Positions 25,437-38,022 of a stretch of DNA of 64,000 nucleotides are shown here, piece by piece; within the stretch, counting starts at the first letter, position 1, and each line of letters opens with the position of its first letter. A program made the translations under genes and the position numbers. Source of the stretch: Pteria penguin (Eukaryota; Mollusca; Bivalvia; Pterioida; Pteriidae); assembly GCA_035048485.1 (NCBI GenBank), contig CM068586.1, forward strand, positions 33,730,563 to 33,794,562, written 5' to 3'. The notes beneath the pieces are model-generated. The model was given only the letters and a program-made list of their open reading frames with translations, searched no databases and had not been told where the DNA came from.

Positions 25437-27767
25437 TGGATGAAGTGTCTACATTCCAGCTGTCATTTTTTACCTTTGAGGAAAGGAGAACAAGAAGATG
25501 TGGGGGGGGGGGGGGGGGGGTAGCTTTTATAAAGGTACTCTTCATGTAACACACTGTCTGTGCTCAAAACAGTTGAAGAGTAAGAAGACAGAGTATTGCA
25601 ATAAAGACAAATACATGTAAACACATGGACATTACATAACATTTAGTAAATGAAATAACCTCCCCCCCTCCCCATAATCTGTACCTAATGTTTGGTATAC
25701 TTTTAGCACATTCTTTCCCGCTAACCTCCCCTCTACCCTCTCTGGATTTATGCATATTATCAAAATACATACTAGTTTTACATTTTCAAAGAAATGTTCC
25801 AGTATTAAATTACTGGAATGCGCAATTCGAACACCTAGGTAAATGTCTGGATCGCATACAGATCTAACCTTTACTCGATACATGTTTATATTCCTAGATT
25901 GCACACAGAAGATTGCAATAACAATATAAATATTTATCAATTAAAGTACGATTGAAGTAGCATTGACCATTACATTAAGATGTGACCTACGCTCACGGAG
26001 TACCTAGGTGTACACTTCTATTCAAACAGTAATATAAGATAGAGATATGTATATCAAACAATGATATGACGTCCCTGAGCCTGTGAGCTGCGCGTGCATA
26101 AAGTCACGTAATGGTAATGATGTCCTCAAATAAGGCTACTTTCACTTTGGCCAACCACGTGACAAACGGGCTGGTAGGTTAACAACGTGCACATTTAATG
26201 ACCCAAAGCAGATACGTCATTACGTACTTGTTCATCGGGGACGGCCATTTGATTCTGAGGGGCGTAGCAAATTTGGTTGAATCAGATTATTTATTTTCAG
26301 ATCTTTGAAGGATAGAATATTTATTTCCTCAATATCCTGGGGACAGATTATTTATTTTCTTGACTTTTTTGTCGCCAATAAACATTTGTTGTAATATATG
26401 TCCTTAAAAAAACACGTGCTAATATAAAGTATACTCAACAAATAATATGCATAGGTCTTTACACTACTAGTTTCTATAGTGAAGTGTATAGTCTCTCTCA
26501 GTCTCTGGTATTCAGGGGGGGATAATTTCCATTTGGCATTTATCACTATAAAAGGATGTGTACATGTAAGGAAATGTTGCTGTTTTGGCTTCCTGTCCGA
26601 ATGATAATATTTTATTCGTTTGAGACTTACTTTGAACTATGGTATTTTTTAAATGCAAAAGGCTTAAATATTTTTGATGTATTTGATATATTGATTTTTC
26701 ACATTTTAAACTTTGTCTTCACTACTTCTAGATTAAATTTTAGAAAGCTTGATACATATTAAGTAAAGATGTTTAAAATTCCTAATGTACAATATTTTAC
26801 ATGTTTTCACAGTTTTAAAGACACTACAGACTTCATTATGACCATCTACAATCATTGTTCAATGTCATTGTGCAATGTTTTCGATGTCTGAGGTGAACTG
26901 GCAATATAGCCCCATTTGGGACTCTTTTTACTTTTGTTATCAGGTATGTTAAGTGACGATACACATTTTTGTTGGTTTTACTTTTGCTCTCATTCTAAAA
27001 TTATGTTTGTGCTTATTTTACATTTGAATAAATGTGTTAAAATCATTTGACGAATGTCCTGTTGCACTGATTTGAATGAAACTTAAACCTGAGGAACTTG
27101 AACGAAACACTGTCAACAAATATGGCCACCATAAATTCTGAAATGCACATGTATAAATTTAAACATCAACTTTGCATATATATGTGCTCAGAGACCCCTT
27201 GTGGCAACTGGTTTTAACGTTAAAATATCGGTGTGTCTAGCATATAGATGATGGGGAAAGGGGGGGGGGGGGCAGACAACACAAGGGGAAGTTGGGGGAA
27301 AAGGATTGGAAAGTGGCGACAAGGGGACGCGAATGACACTATTGTTTTCCAAACAAGAACCTGAAGAGAAAATCTCTCAGAAAGCAGATGGTAAAACCCT
27401 TGTCCCCTTCTGCCCCTCAAAATGGACATGCAAATATATTTTTTAAAAAGCGACAATTCTGTTAAGTTGTATTGAACATATTGAATAGCACAATTTGTCC
27501 AGTGCTTTAAATTCCACTGAAATATGAGTTATACAGTTAAACTACTACACATTATAGTATAGGATGCGATCTGGCGAGCGAAGCGAGCCTAAAAAATCCA
27601 CATATTTTCTATAGAACATTCAGCTTTATATTTGCGTGATCAGGGTCAAAATATTTATTTCCAAAAAGTGCCCCCCCCCCTTATCCCCCTCAGAATCAAA
27701 TGTTTGTTCCATTAGGTGTTTTGATTATGAATGATAGTGAAAATACTGTGACGGATGGGTATCGCCC

Positions 27768-27840
27768 CGGATAGCTCAATGATGAGAGCTTCCGCCTTCA
27801 TAGCGGAAGGGTTTAGGTTTCATTTGCTGTATCCAGCCAC
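27768..27840 (+). other. tRNA-like segment (pseudogene or SINE head)
   Basis: CCCCGGATAGCTCAATGATG resembles a tRNA 5' half with D-arm, and TTCCGC-CTTCATA-GCGGAA forms an anticodon arm. The T-arm is degenerate (GGTTTCATTTGC) and the acceptor stem does not close, so it is not a functional tRNA gene. Confidence 0.4.
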
Positions 27841-28251
27841 CTCTTTTTCTCTTGCCTGTTATTTTCTCCTGCCTGTTACAATACGATAAATGACAATGAC
27901 ACTGATTTGCTTGTTCATATATATATATAATATCTAAAAAAAAAAAACAGACAAAAGACATGCATATAAAACATAAAATTTATTCAAATACACAGAGAAA
28001 CGGACATTACAGAAATATTCGATTGTACTGACTGCAGTTACGATACCGACTTAGGACGGTCAATTAAAGTATAATAACCATCCATCGCATGTATTATAGA
28101 AGTGTATATGACAAAAATGCACCTCTACTAGCTCAGTTGCTGAACTATAACAATAATACAGATATTATCACAGTTACTAAAATGAGATCTAGAGGTTGAT
28201 ATTGAATGCATCGGTATGTTTCTATTGGAGAAAAATACTGTCATGCATTAG

Positions 28252-28545
28252 GTTGATTGATTGATTGATATATTATTGTTTTACGTCACTCCACGATTAT
28301 TGAACACGTACATACCGGTAGTGACGGCATCTACCTGGTGCATTGTATACAAATTTAGACCTGTGCATCGAACCCACTAGAAGCAGTGAGGGATCTTTTA
28401 CGTGCCATGCCTACCGTGACACGGGACCTCGGTTTTTACTGTCTCATCCGAAAGACTGGACACCGATGTGCCCAGGGCGTGAGTCGAATCCGGGACCTCT
28501 AGATCACCAGCCGAGCACCTTATCCACTAGGCCACACCGGCTTAC
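28252..28545 (-). mobile_element. tRNA-derived SINE, intergenic
   Basis: Full-length minus-strand copy with a head related to but different from the other copies (minus strand GGTCCCGGATTCGACTC). Target duplication CATGCATTAG on both sides. Confidence 0.87.
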
Positions 28546-28631
28546 CATGCATTAGAATTATAGACTATTGTATAGATATGATACAGACTATTGTATAGCT
28601 ATGATATAGACTATTGTTTAGATATGATATA

Positions 28632-28781
28632 CAGTGGCGGATTTAGAGAGGCGGCCCGGGGGACTCCCCCACCTTTTCGCCACATATTTACAGTAAAAAT
28701 CCAAATTTAGCACAAAAAATGGCTGAGTAGTTTGGCTAATACACATGTGGCCCCCTTTTCGGAAATCCTGATCCGCCACTG
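28632..28781. mobile_element. hAT-like MITE, copy 2
   Basis: 150 bp with ends CAGTGGCGGATTTAG...GATCCGCCACTG. The interior matches copies 1 and 3, inverted (ACACATGTG, TAAAAATCCA). No clear target duplication. Confidence 0.65.
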
Positions 28782-28911
28782 ATTTAGACTATTATATAAA
28801 TATGATATAGATTATTGTATAGATATGATATAGACTTTAGTCGTATAGATATGATATAGACAATTGTATAGATATGATATATAGGGACAAATATATCGTA
28901 AAGGTACAATG

Positions 28912-29009
28912 TGATTAAAACCATATCTTTATTCCGCTTCTCTGTTTGTCCCATGCTTTATCCGCAAAGGGACAAATAGAGAAGCGGAATAAAGATGTGG
29001 TTTTAATCA
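28912..29009. mobile_element. Short fold-back element
   Basis: Nearly perfect inverted arms GATTAAAACCATATCTTTAT and complement, continuing through TCCGCTTCTCTGTTTGTCC; about 98 bp. Confidence 0.65.
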
Positions 29010-29349
29010 GATTGGTAAAGGTATGACTACTCATATGGTCTTTAATTTGCTATGTGAGTTCAAAGTTGGAATATTAGATACATAATATATATAGGTGATA
29101 CTTGGTGAATCTAAAATATCTCATACATTAAATGAAAAAGAATTAATTAATTAGATTTTTTCCAATTAAAAAAAAAGATGATGGTTTTTACCCCGAAACT
29201 TCCAAACGGCCAAAGGTCTAACATGGATATTTTTGCTGTATTTTCACAAGGTTTCAGAAAAGCATACCCTTCAAAATTCCCCTTATCCCTAGACCTCGGT
29301 TTTGGTAATAGGCATGTTTTGCCGCTCAAACGTTCTATTGTGCGTAGCA

Positions 29350-29626
29350 TGATTGATTGATTGATTTTTGTTTAACGTCACAACACGAATATTTCACGTA
29401 TATGGTGACGGCATCTGCCTGATGCAGGGCATACAAATTTTGACCTTTGCAACGGACCCACCCGAAGCAGTGAGGGATCTTTAACGTATCATGCATACCA
29501 CGACACTGGGCCTCGGTTTTTACTGTCTCATCCGAAAGACAGGACACCGGTATGACCAGAGCGGGACTCGAACCCCGGCCTCCCGATCAGGAGTCCAGCG
29601 CGATACCACTAGGCCACGCCTGCTTC
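29350..29626 (-). mobile_element. tRNA-derived SINE, intergenic
   Basis: Full-length minus-strand copy with TGATTGATTG tail and GGCCTAGTGGTATCGCG head. Possible imperfect target duplication TGTGCGTAGCA / TGTGTGTAACA. Confidence 0.85.
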
Positions 29627-29929
29627 TGTGTGTAACAATCCAAATATCAATTGAACTTATAATGGAAATTCAGGCAAAATTTAGTTTGTTAGGCATTAGT
29701 CACTGATAAAACTCGTATACCGAAATTGCTGTCAGCACCATGACCGACCTTCAATGAATAGATGTAGCGAAAGGAAAGTGAATTAGATAAGCACTTTTAT
29801 TTCTCAGTTTTATCATTCAGTTTTGTCAAACTAACTCATAAGAGTGGACTCTCTCTCTCTCCCTCTCTCGCTCTCTCTCTAGAAGACAATGCCATGACTG
29901 TAAGGCAGCAGGACTATCTACTTAGAAAT

Positions 29930-30165
29930 GTAGATACTGTGATGGGGCAGTCGTCTCAGCTATAGGTAGAAAAAAAAAGAAATTTATCCCTTTGCAACAA
30001 ACCCATTCGAAACAGTCAGAGGGATAGTTTACGTGCCGCGTATCCCTTGACACGGAACACAGCTTTCCCTGTCTTATTCGAAAGACAGGACACTGGTATT
30101 TCCATGGAGGGAGTCCAATCTGGGACCTCTTGGTCACAAGCCGTCACTAAGCTACACCAACTTTA
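29930..30165 (-). mobile_element. Old, degenerate SINE copy
   Basis: Recognisable by 'acgtgccgcgtatcccttgacacgg', 'cgaaagacaggacac' and a decayed tRNA-like head near 30120-30160. The tail end is replaced by unrelated sequence. Confidence 0.65.
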
Positions 30166-31679
30166 GGCATGGGTAATTGGAGATACTTTGCCATCTTAGC
30201 ATTATATGTTCATGATAATTAAGATATGACTGCACGTCTAGAGATTTGGACGATGCCATTTACTCGGCATGATTACGGTAATGTTTCAAAAGTACTTTAA
30301 ACTAGATAAAAATACAGACATATATATGCAGACTTTATGATCTGATCGAGTACTTCAACCACACGAATACAACAACAGAAACTGGAACACAGCATAGAAA
30401 GGCGTGCATTTAATGAAGTATATTATTGAAATTCAAACATTTCTGTACGAGTCCATGTTACACAACGTCAGTGTTTTCATTGATCCTGTATCCCTTCTCG
30501 GGTATAAGCACACCGTATTAACTGCTTATTTGACTGGCAGGTATCGCTGTATGAAATCCGTGGGTGTCAACATGCACCTATAAATAATCAACAAAATAAA
30601 TAAGATAAAATAAAACAATAGATACCTTAGATTACTTTTGATAATGGTAAAATAGTTCAGTTTACTTCTTCGAATGTTTGTAGGTGAATTGATATTCTTC
30701 GAGCATCCATCATTTCTCATTTTGATACCCCCTTCTTTTATAAATTCACCCATGGCCGTAGGAACTGGGGAGTCAGGGTAGGCCTGCCCCCACTTTTTTG
30801 GCCGATCATTGGTTGTTATCTAATTTACTAAATTGTTTTTATTTAATTATTCTTAACAGGCAGTTGATTTGCAATCTTATAATTTGTATTGCAGCAGTAT
30901 GTATAAATTTGTTCTTTTCTTTCTGAACGTTAATTATACAAGTTATTTTCATCATGCAAAGATAAAGTGTTCGGGATCTGAAAAAACTTTTACTCATGCA
31001 AACATAGGCGCAATTCCCCGTTCCTCTTATTGCCTCTAACTTGAAATGACCGGCCCTGAACACCCTTTATCTATGTTTTGGAGGTGGAAATTAGTTTATT
31101 ATTAACTGCCAGCCTTGGCAGATTTTGAGGGAGGATTGCAACCCCCCCCTTCTTTGGTCGGAAAATTTTACCAAAAAGGGTTATTTTCGGTCCTTTTCAA
31201 GGCTGCATCACTCCTGTATATGTTTTGGATAGCATTCTCATTCAAATATGTACATCTTGATATGGTATTCTTTCTTTGTATCTCGTTTCATCAAAATCCA
31301 CCATAGAGTTTAGGAGGAATTGCGAAGAGAAATAGATTAAGGAAATCCAAATCCAAGGGCCATTACTCCCGTAAATATATTATATCTATCTATCTATCTA
31401 TCTACGATACAACAAAAGAAATGTAATATGTAAATGTTTAGAATCTAACATAGATAGAAATTAAAAAGAATATTAAAAGGTCAAATATATTGTTGCGGAA
31501 CAGTATAACCCATGGCAGATAATTTTACAGGTCACTACAGTAGATCATTCATTTGATTAAAAAACAAAGACCGTCACGGACCCTCAGAAAGATGGATTAA
31601 CTTGATAAAAAGCAATATGTTCCTTTTTCATTCGGGGATCAAGAACAAAATAAAATGATATGTATGTAAAGTTTGAAGA

Positions 31680-34104
31680 TCATACCTTAGGGTTTGTGTA
31701 CATATATGTACGCTGCTTTTCAATTATGACTTTTTCAACGATGTCTTTGATATTTATCTCTTCTAGATGTGCTAGCATTTTCTCTCGTCTGTAAAAATGA
31801 TATTTCGATTTGAAGATTCAACAACTAAACACATCAGCTCTTTCAAGTAATTCGAACATTTGGAAATAAAACTAATGATGTCATGAAAAGAAGCAACACG
31901 GAATAATCAAACAATGATAACAATTCAGAGTAACAATTTTTAACATTTAATTACAATAGGTCAATTGTTTTTCATGTTTCAAAAACAATGGACCCTTTGC
32001 ATGAACATGATATAGCAAAATACGCCTCACCAAGTACATTGAAATAGCATTACTTGATGTTCCAATCTATACAAAATCTGATGCTTTGTAAGACAGACGG
32101 ACGGACAGTCCGCAGTCTCTATCAGGGCGTACCTTTCTAATGGCAACAGTGAAGTCGTCAAGTCTTTCAGCAAAAACAATGCTTGTTTAAGTCTGTCCAT
32201 CACTTCAAACTCTATTCTCTGTTGTATATCTCGACTTAGCTGAAATGAAAGTATATCTTCTTTGGTCATGTTGACATATAAAATGTTTTCAGGAGCATAT
32301 TTATTCAAGTTCAAATTTAGTTATGGATCGAATGTTCAAGTCTATAAGAAGTTATGGATCTGGATGTTCAAGTTTGCAGTTGAGTTGAAATTCAGAATAT
32401 TCAAGTATGAAAAGTCTTAATAAATGAAAATGTAGAATATTTAAATCTTAAATGTCTGGAATATTGATAGACATCGAGGATATTAAAGTCTGAAATGACT
32501 TAATGAATGGAAATCCCGAATATTTATTCACGTTAAAGTTCAGAATATCAAAGTCTGTATGTCCGTATATAGATGTTAGAGGTCTATGCACATTGTCCTT
32601 ATGAATTGAAGTTTTATATGGTATAGTTTTACATTCAGAAATTATGAGGACTTGAAAGACTTTATGGATGATGTGCTAATAATGCATTTTGAAAACTACA
32701 CTTGCACGATTGTCGTTTTCATGTTTCTTTGATGCCTGTATAGTTATAAATACTTTTTTCTCCTTATATAAATATGACAGAATGACTAACATTCTACTGT
32801 TACAATGATTAGGGGATATTTTGACTTTTAAAATAATTATATTAGGTTGGGATATGTGCTTTGTTATATATTGAAATTAAAAATCAATAGATATCAACAC
32901 TGAAATAAACTTACTCTATCCATCTCCAATCGAACATGTTCTTCCTTGCACATTAACTTTTGAAAAGAGAGGGAGGCGTTGTCTGCATGAGCTCTCTTAG
33001 TTAACATGGTTTGTTCTAGGCTTTTGATGGATTTATCTCTGGATTTTATTTCCGCCTTACTCAATTTGTTTTGGAGATGTGCTCGTGATAATTGTGCAAC
33101 GGCTAGCAGATGTTGATATTTGTTTGCCTTTGACTTTGTAATCCAACATTTCTGTAAGATATTCAAGTATGTCATGAGATTCTGTAGATAATTATTTCAA
33201 ATGATAGTAATTTAGATAAAGTATAAATATTTATTTTTGTTTAATTTATATCATATGTATTCAATCATTTAATATTATTACCAAATGTATTCTGATTTGT
33301 TTTACCTTCTGAGACTGTTGCAAAGAAGCAATAATTTTGGTATGTTCCGATATAAGTCTATTTAATGATTTGATGTCAGAATGCAATTCATTGATGACAG
33401 GAACAGGAAATCTGAAAGATACATTAGAAAATCGTAAGTATTTATATTTTCAGGATTATTTTCAAACCAATTAATACTTTAGTAAATTTATCTGTATTTA
33501 AAACGCTCCGTGGATAAAGTATGCGTGATGCTTACGTGTCAACAGTACAGAAGTTTCTCTTCTTATGTTTATTCAACAGTCTATGGATCCATGTTGACTT
33601 TGTTTGAACTGGAATGTCAGTATTCAAATGGAGAAGCAAGCATAGCTCTTTGACCACGGACTGTAGATTTGCAGGTGATTTGGGTACTGGAAAAATACAT
33701 ACAGAATGTGAATATTGTTATTTATGCAGACATCATTTTAAATTAATCATTTGATCATAATATCTAATGATGAAAATTTCAAGTTAATACTTACAGTCCT
33801 GTTCTACATGATGATTGAGTTTAGTCAGCACGTTACTGATCACATTCGAGCTATCAACTGGATTGTCCAATTTCACCCTCAGTTTCAAAACTTGGCACAG
33901 CGTCGCGGGACGGTCTATGCTGTAAAATGAATTGTTGTGTTTATACTGAATATAAAATGACAGATTTTTTGCTACATATAGTGATATTAATATTGACATC
34001 AAAAGCGTCGAATTTTGGTAGAATTTCTTTCTATATGTTAGAACTCACCATTGCTTACTGGTGTGACATATGGCAGATAAATCAGGAATGAAAATTCTGT
34101 CCAT
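31680..34104 (-). CDS. Unrecognised coiled-coil-like protein, 7 coding exons
   Basis: I do not recognise this protein. Coding exons: 34049-34104 (ATG at 34104, MDRIFIPDLSAICHTSKQ), 33795-33919, 33536-33686, 33306-33411, 32915-33181, 32133-32239, 31680-31788. Each intron is GT-AG and all phases join, giving about 306 aa. The first ~110 residues are globular-looking (TLCQVLKLRVKL, LQSVVKELCLLLHL). The rest is Lys/Glu/Gln-rich and heptad-like, as expected of a helical or coiled-coil protein. There is no signal peptide or membrane segment. Two uncertainties: exon 5 may start at 33151 instead of 33181 (both acceptors are in frame, differing by 10 residues), and the end AAG GTA TGA at 31680-31688 is either the stop or a splice donor leading to a further exon I could not find. 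Short introns and consistent phases make it very likely a real gene; a cytoskeletal or centrosomal role would be a guess. Confidence 0.75.
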
Positions 34105-35790
34105 TTCTCTAAATTTCGCAGGAGCTTTGAGTGAACGTCTTTACCAAAATGGCGCAAAGCGTTGTGAAGAGACTTCACGTTTACTTTTCTATGACGTCAT
34201 ACGTGTTGACGTTTTTATCAATACAACGCATAATCGGTCATTAATGCGCTTTAGATCTGAGGCAAGTAAACGCTAGATGATGCGTACAGAATGTCCGAAA
34301 CTGCTGTTTTATGCAGAAATAAATAAGCGCTTATCAAATCTAACGTCTGTTAACAATGCCCGTTAAAAAATAAGAAATTGCTCAAGTTTTTTTTTATTTA
34401 TTTTTAATTTATTTACTTATTTATTATTGTGTGTGTGTGTCAAAAAGTCGAAAACTTATTGAATTTTCAGAATATTACATAGGCCTATATTATACAAATA
34501 AATGACATACGTATGTGTCATAGGAAATGTAGAACTAAAATGTACTGCAGATAGTCTAAAGGTAGTGAATAAAACGTAGTTAAACTTGTGCTATGATTTT
34601 AATGACGTGGCTCAGATTCCTGTGGTATCAGTTTGTTTGGATATCAGATTATCATCTGAGAACGAGGTTATGCCCTCCATATTCATTCTCATTAAGACAA
34701 CATGCCTTATTATCTGTCTCTTTCTGAGACATTACGGTGGATGTGGCCGGCCGACAGGGAAAGCTTAATCCTCCATGACACCTGATCCTATCTGGATCTT
34801 CCAGGAGCTTGAGATTGCCTTTTTAACCACATTTATATTGCATTTCTTAAACATTGTTTGTGATCACAATTTGCATCTTTAGTAGAATTTATCATATTGG
34901 CGGATCATTAATCAAGGACGATGAAAATGGTTTTAAATTATTGATTCAATTTAGCAACCCCATGTCCGGTAACTCTATTCTGCTCTGTAATGATTGACAA
35001 GTCCACGCGTTATCAGTATGCATACAAGTCTGTCAGGAAGGATATGAACCACTGACTGGTTATGACGAGGACACTGTGTACGTGTGTGGTTACCAACGAC
35101 AGACCTACCAAGTTGTATAGGTATAAGATATACATTCATTAATTATTTTCATGGTGTTCTGAGTAAATGGTATATATGCTGTTAACATTGAATGGCAATA
35201 CTACTGTATAGTAAGAAACAAGGGTAAAGGTATCTTTACTCCGGAACAGCTATTTGTATATCAGTTTTCATTATTTACACACCCTTTTTTTACTTTGATT
35301 AGCTAATAGTTAAATTTAACGGAAGACAAATTAAGGAGCATTTTCCCAATTAGATGACTAATTGTAGAACAATGTGATAACTGATGTAATTAGCATAAAA
35401 ATGACACTCGACGGAAATTCAGTTATTAAAAGTAAATTTGAATTTGTACAATATTTATCAAAATATGATATAGAAACACATATACAAGTGTAATTGTTAC
35501 ATTTACAGAACAAATAAAACCATTTTATCATAACTTTTTATTGTAATTGTATCTTTTAAAATAACATGTTATTTTAATACAATTGTATTTGACAAACTTT
35601 GGCTTCATCAGTATATAATACACCCACTAACGATTCTAAAAGCAAGAACTCTGGTATGTGATATATGTATGATGATATGATTTAACACAAATCTTCGTAA
35701 AGCCTTAACACCGCGTATTTCTATGTGGATTTATGATTTCACACGTTGTTTCCATTCCAATAACGATAAAAGAACCAAAAGTTAGATTTG

Positions 35791-36510
35791 TTAGATTTTG
35801 TTTGCCCGGCGAGGAAATTGTTGTTTTCTGCGTCTATTGGAGGTCGAATTTGCAGCAGTACACCCAAAATTGTTTGATTGGTTTAGTCGATGTTTGAGCT
35901 CGCGAGTTAAGACTCGGGGATCTTCAGTGTCTGGAGGATCGTCCAGTTCCCTATCCCCAAACGTCTTTTTAATCATATCAATATAATTCCTAAACCGCCG
36001 ATGGCTTTCTGACCTAATAACCTGATAGTCCTCCTCACTGAAATCCGGCTTCATGTCCTTGATGACGTCATCACGACACAATTTCGGTAATCGTTCCAAC
36101 TTCTGAAGAGCGGCCTCTATCTCCGCTGTATATGACACTGAAATATTCACCGACTGTACTGCTTCATCCGACGTATTGTTTACAGATGTGTCCTTTTTCT
36201 TTATGATATGTTCCGCTTTCGGACGACATCTTTGTTCTCTACGACATAAATTCCAAACCTCCTCAGCACTCAAGTTGGGTGAAACAATCTCGGCGTTCTC
36301 AGACGGCCAGTAAGAGTCTGGCATAATGTAAACCTCTGGATCAGGTTCAGTCTTTGTTGTATTCTCCGGGACAACACACACTGGTAGAGACGCAGGGTCT
36401 ATGATATTGCTGTATTTCAATTTTGGCGGTATTTCTAACCTAAGTCCTTGGTCGTAAGGAGTCCGAAGAAAAGTAACTTTACCGGAGCGTGTCTCGCAAG
36501 CTTTCGGCAT
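35791..36510 (-). CDS. Unrecognised single-exon protein, 239 aa
   Basis: Open frame from ATG at 36510 to TAA at 35791-35793. I do not recognise a family. It is one of the longest non-repetitive open frames in the window. Composition is balanced and protein-like: a Pro-rich acidic N-terminal half (around EPDPEVYIMPDSYWPSE), a charged helical middle (AEIEAALQKLERLPKL and SEEDYQVIRSESHRRFRNY), an acidic DDPPDTEDP stretch and a basic C-terminus (NRRRKQQFPRRANKI). No signal peptide, transmembrane segment or zinc-binding motif is visible. It lies between the coiled-coil gene (same strand, 1.7 kb downstream) and N-acetylneuraminate lyase (opposite strand, 2.65 kb away). It could be an intronless gene, a retrocopy, or the terminal exon of a longer gene; no upstream exon was found. 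Confidence 0.6.
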   Translation of the reverse strand: MPKACETRSGKVTFLRTPYDQGLRLEIPPKLKYSNIIDPASLPVCVVPENTTKTEPDPEVYIMPDSYWPSENAEIVSPNLSAEEVWNLCRREQRCRPKAEHIIKKKDTSVNNTSDEAVQSVNISVSYTAEIEAALQKLERLPKLCRDDVIKDMKPDFSEEDYQVIRSESHRRFRNYIDMIKKTFGDRELDDPPDTEDPRVLTRELKHRLNQSNNFGCTAANSTSNRRRKQQFPRRANKI

Positions 36511-36904
36511 CACTAAAATTCTACATCAAGTATTCACAAATACATGAAAAGAAAAATCGTACATTAACCTTTTCTTGGCATATATTGTTTCTTACATTTG
36601 GCGTCATCTGATTCAAAATCCAGTCATAAACTCATAACTGCGTTAGTATGACGTCATAGAATATAGATTGCGATATTTAACGGCATTATTTTGCGACGGC
36701 ATGTGACATTCGCAAGGTAGGGAGAGATTCTCTGTTGAATAGCAATCTGGTCATACCTATTTATGGCCCTTACTTACAAATTTTGTCCTTTATCTTATTT
36801 AATGACATGCGGTTAATCCACTGCTTGCGGAAAACAGTGTAAGTGTTGTGCGAACAGTAATACAGATTCATGTATTATTAACTGTCCTTGTTACAATTAC
36901 ATGC

Positions 36905-37048
36905 CAATGGCGGATCCAGGATTTCCGGAAAAGGGGGAGGGGCGCACATGTGTATTAGCCAAACTACTCAGTCATTTTGGGTGCCAAATGTGGATTTTTA
37001 CTGGTAAATAAGTGGCGAAAAGGAAGGGGTGCTCTAAATCCGCCACGG
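36905..37048. mobile_element. hAT-like MITE, copy 3
   Basis: CAATGGCGGATCCAGGATTT...TCCGCCACGG with the same interior as the other copies. Lies between the 239-aa ORF and the lyase gene. Confidence 0.65.
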
Positions 37049-37757
37049 CATGCAATTAAGATAGAGGGGTTATTCATTTATTTAGAACAAGTAAATTCTT
37101 TTACAGAGATGCCGTTATATATTAAATAAAAGACACCATTTATTTGTCTATTCATTTATTTATTTACAATATCTTCATCTAATAAATGTTAAAAACTACT
37201 TCAGTGTCAAATAAACAAATTTACATATTTTGTGTCTTCGAGTTAGTATTCTTAATATTCACATATATTCATATGAAATCATATAATTCACTATCCAGAA
37301 GGTCAGTTCAACTCTAGGGATAACAGCTTTTATCTTGATTAGTAGAAAATAAGAATCTATAGGATGCGCCCAATCAGTCTCCAACAAAAGTATTAAAACG
37401 TAATGTTGCAAAATTTTCGGTCGATATTATATAATAATGACTTTTTCATGTGTTACTTTATATCTTGTATAATGTCCCTTACATGGTAAGTTTATAACAC
37501 ATGTAAATCGAAATAGTTATGGGACATTCCTCTGTATAAACGATTCCTTTACCTTGGGCCATCAGACAGGGGTCGAGTAGGAAGAAGGAAAACTAAGGGA
37601 CACATTCCCAGGATCATCAAGATCTAACCAGGCAAAAAATTGTTTTAATATTGCTGTGTATATATAAAACTTATGAGGACAAACGTGGCGTTACCAAAGC
37701 GTCCATTTTACAGCATTTTCCCAGGGACGAATCCAAGATCTTGAATCGGAAATACCA

Positions 37758-38022
37758 GGCCCCAAGGTTATTAACTTTTACCGTGCTCAACTCAAACTCC
37801 GTGCTCAAACTCTGAGAACATGCTCAATTGATATCGCTACTAGGGTTTGAGATTGGTAGAGGTTATAGATGTTTTGAGCATGAGTCTGGACAAGGTATTT
37901 ACCGATCTGAAAATGTTTGAGCATATGCTCAACTTTAAGTTTTAGATGATCTCATATGATGAGCATGGAATCAAAGTTTTGAGCACGAGGAACTTTCTTA
38001 AAAGGTTTTATAACCTCGGGCC
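37758..38022. mobile_element. Fold-back MITE with GGCCC...GGGCC ends, copy 1
   Basis: Starts GGCCCCAAGGTTATTAAC and ends TTTTATAACCTCGGGCC; interior GTGCTCAACTCAAACTC and TAGAGGTTATAGATGTTTTG. No coding capacity. Confidence 0.75.

Larger units (their letters stand above)
22420..31679. other. Intergenic, repeat-rich, no gene recognised
   Basis: Between the urate oxidase start and the coiled-coil gene end. Holds large-element copy 3, the second 301-bp MITE, three SINE copies, the hAT-like MITE copy 2, a (CT)n run near 29850-29880, G/C runs near 25500, 27260 and 27670, and an inverted pair CATTTGATTCTGAGGGG at 26247 / 27697. No frame longer than about 105 codons. Confidence 0.6.

Noticed and set aside
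27768..27840. Functional tRNA gene with UCA anticodon (selenocysteine-like)
   Set aside because: The acceptor stem does not pair and the T-arm is degenerate; does not have the long variable arm of tRNA-Sec.
29147..29360. Overlapping 60-67-codon frames on both strands
   Set aside because: Possibly a fragment of a mobile element ORF, but no family was recognised and there are no flanking exons.
36841..36850. Upstream first coding exon for the lyase (ATG near 36807 with donor GTAAGT)
   Set aside because: Its phase does not fit the next exon, while the in-frame ATG at 39161 gives a normal-length N-terminus.
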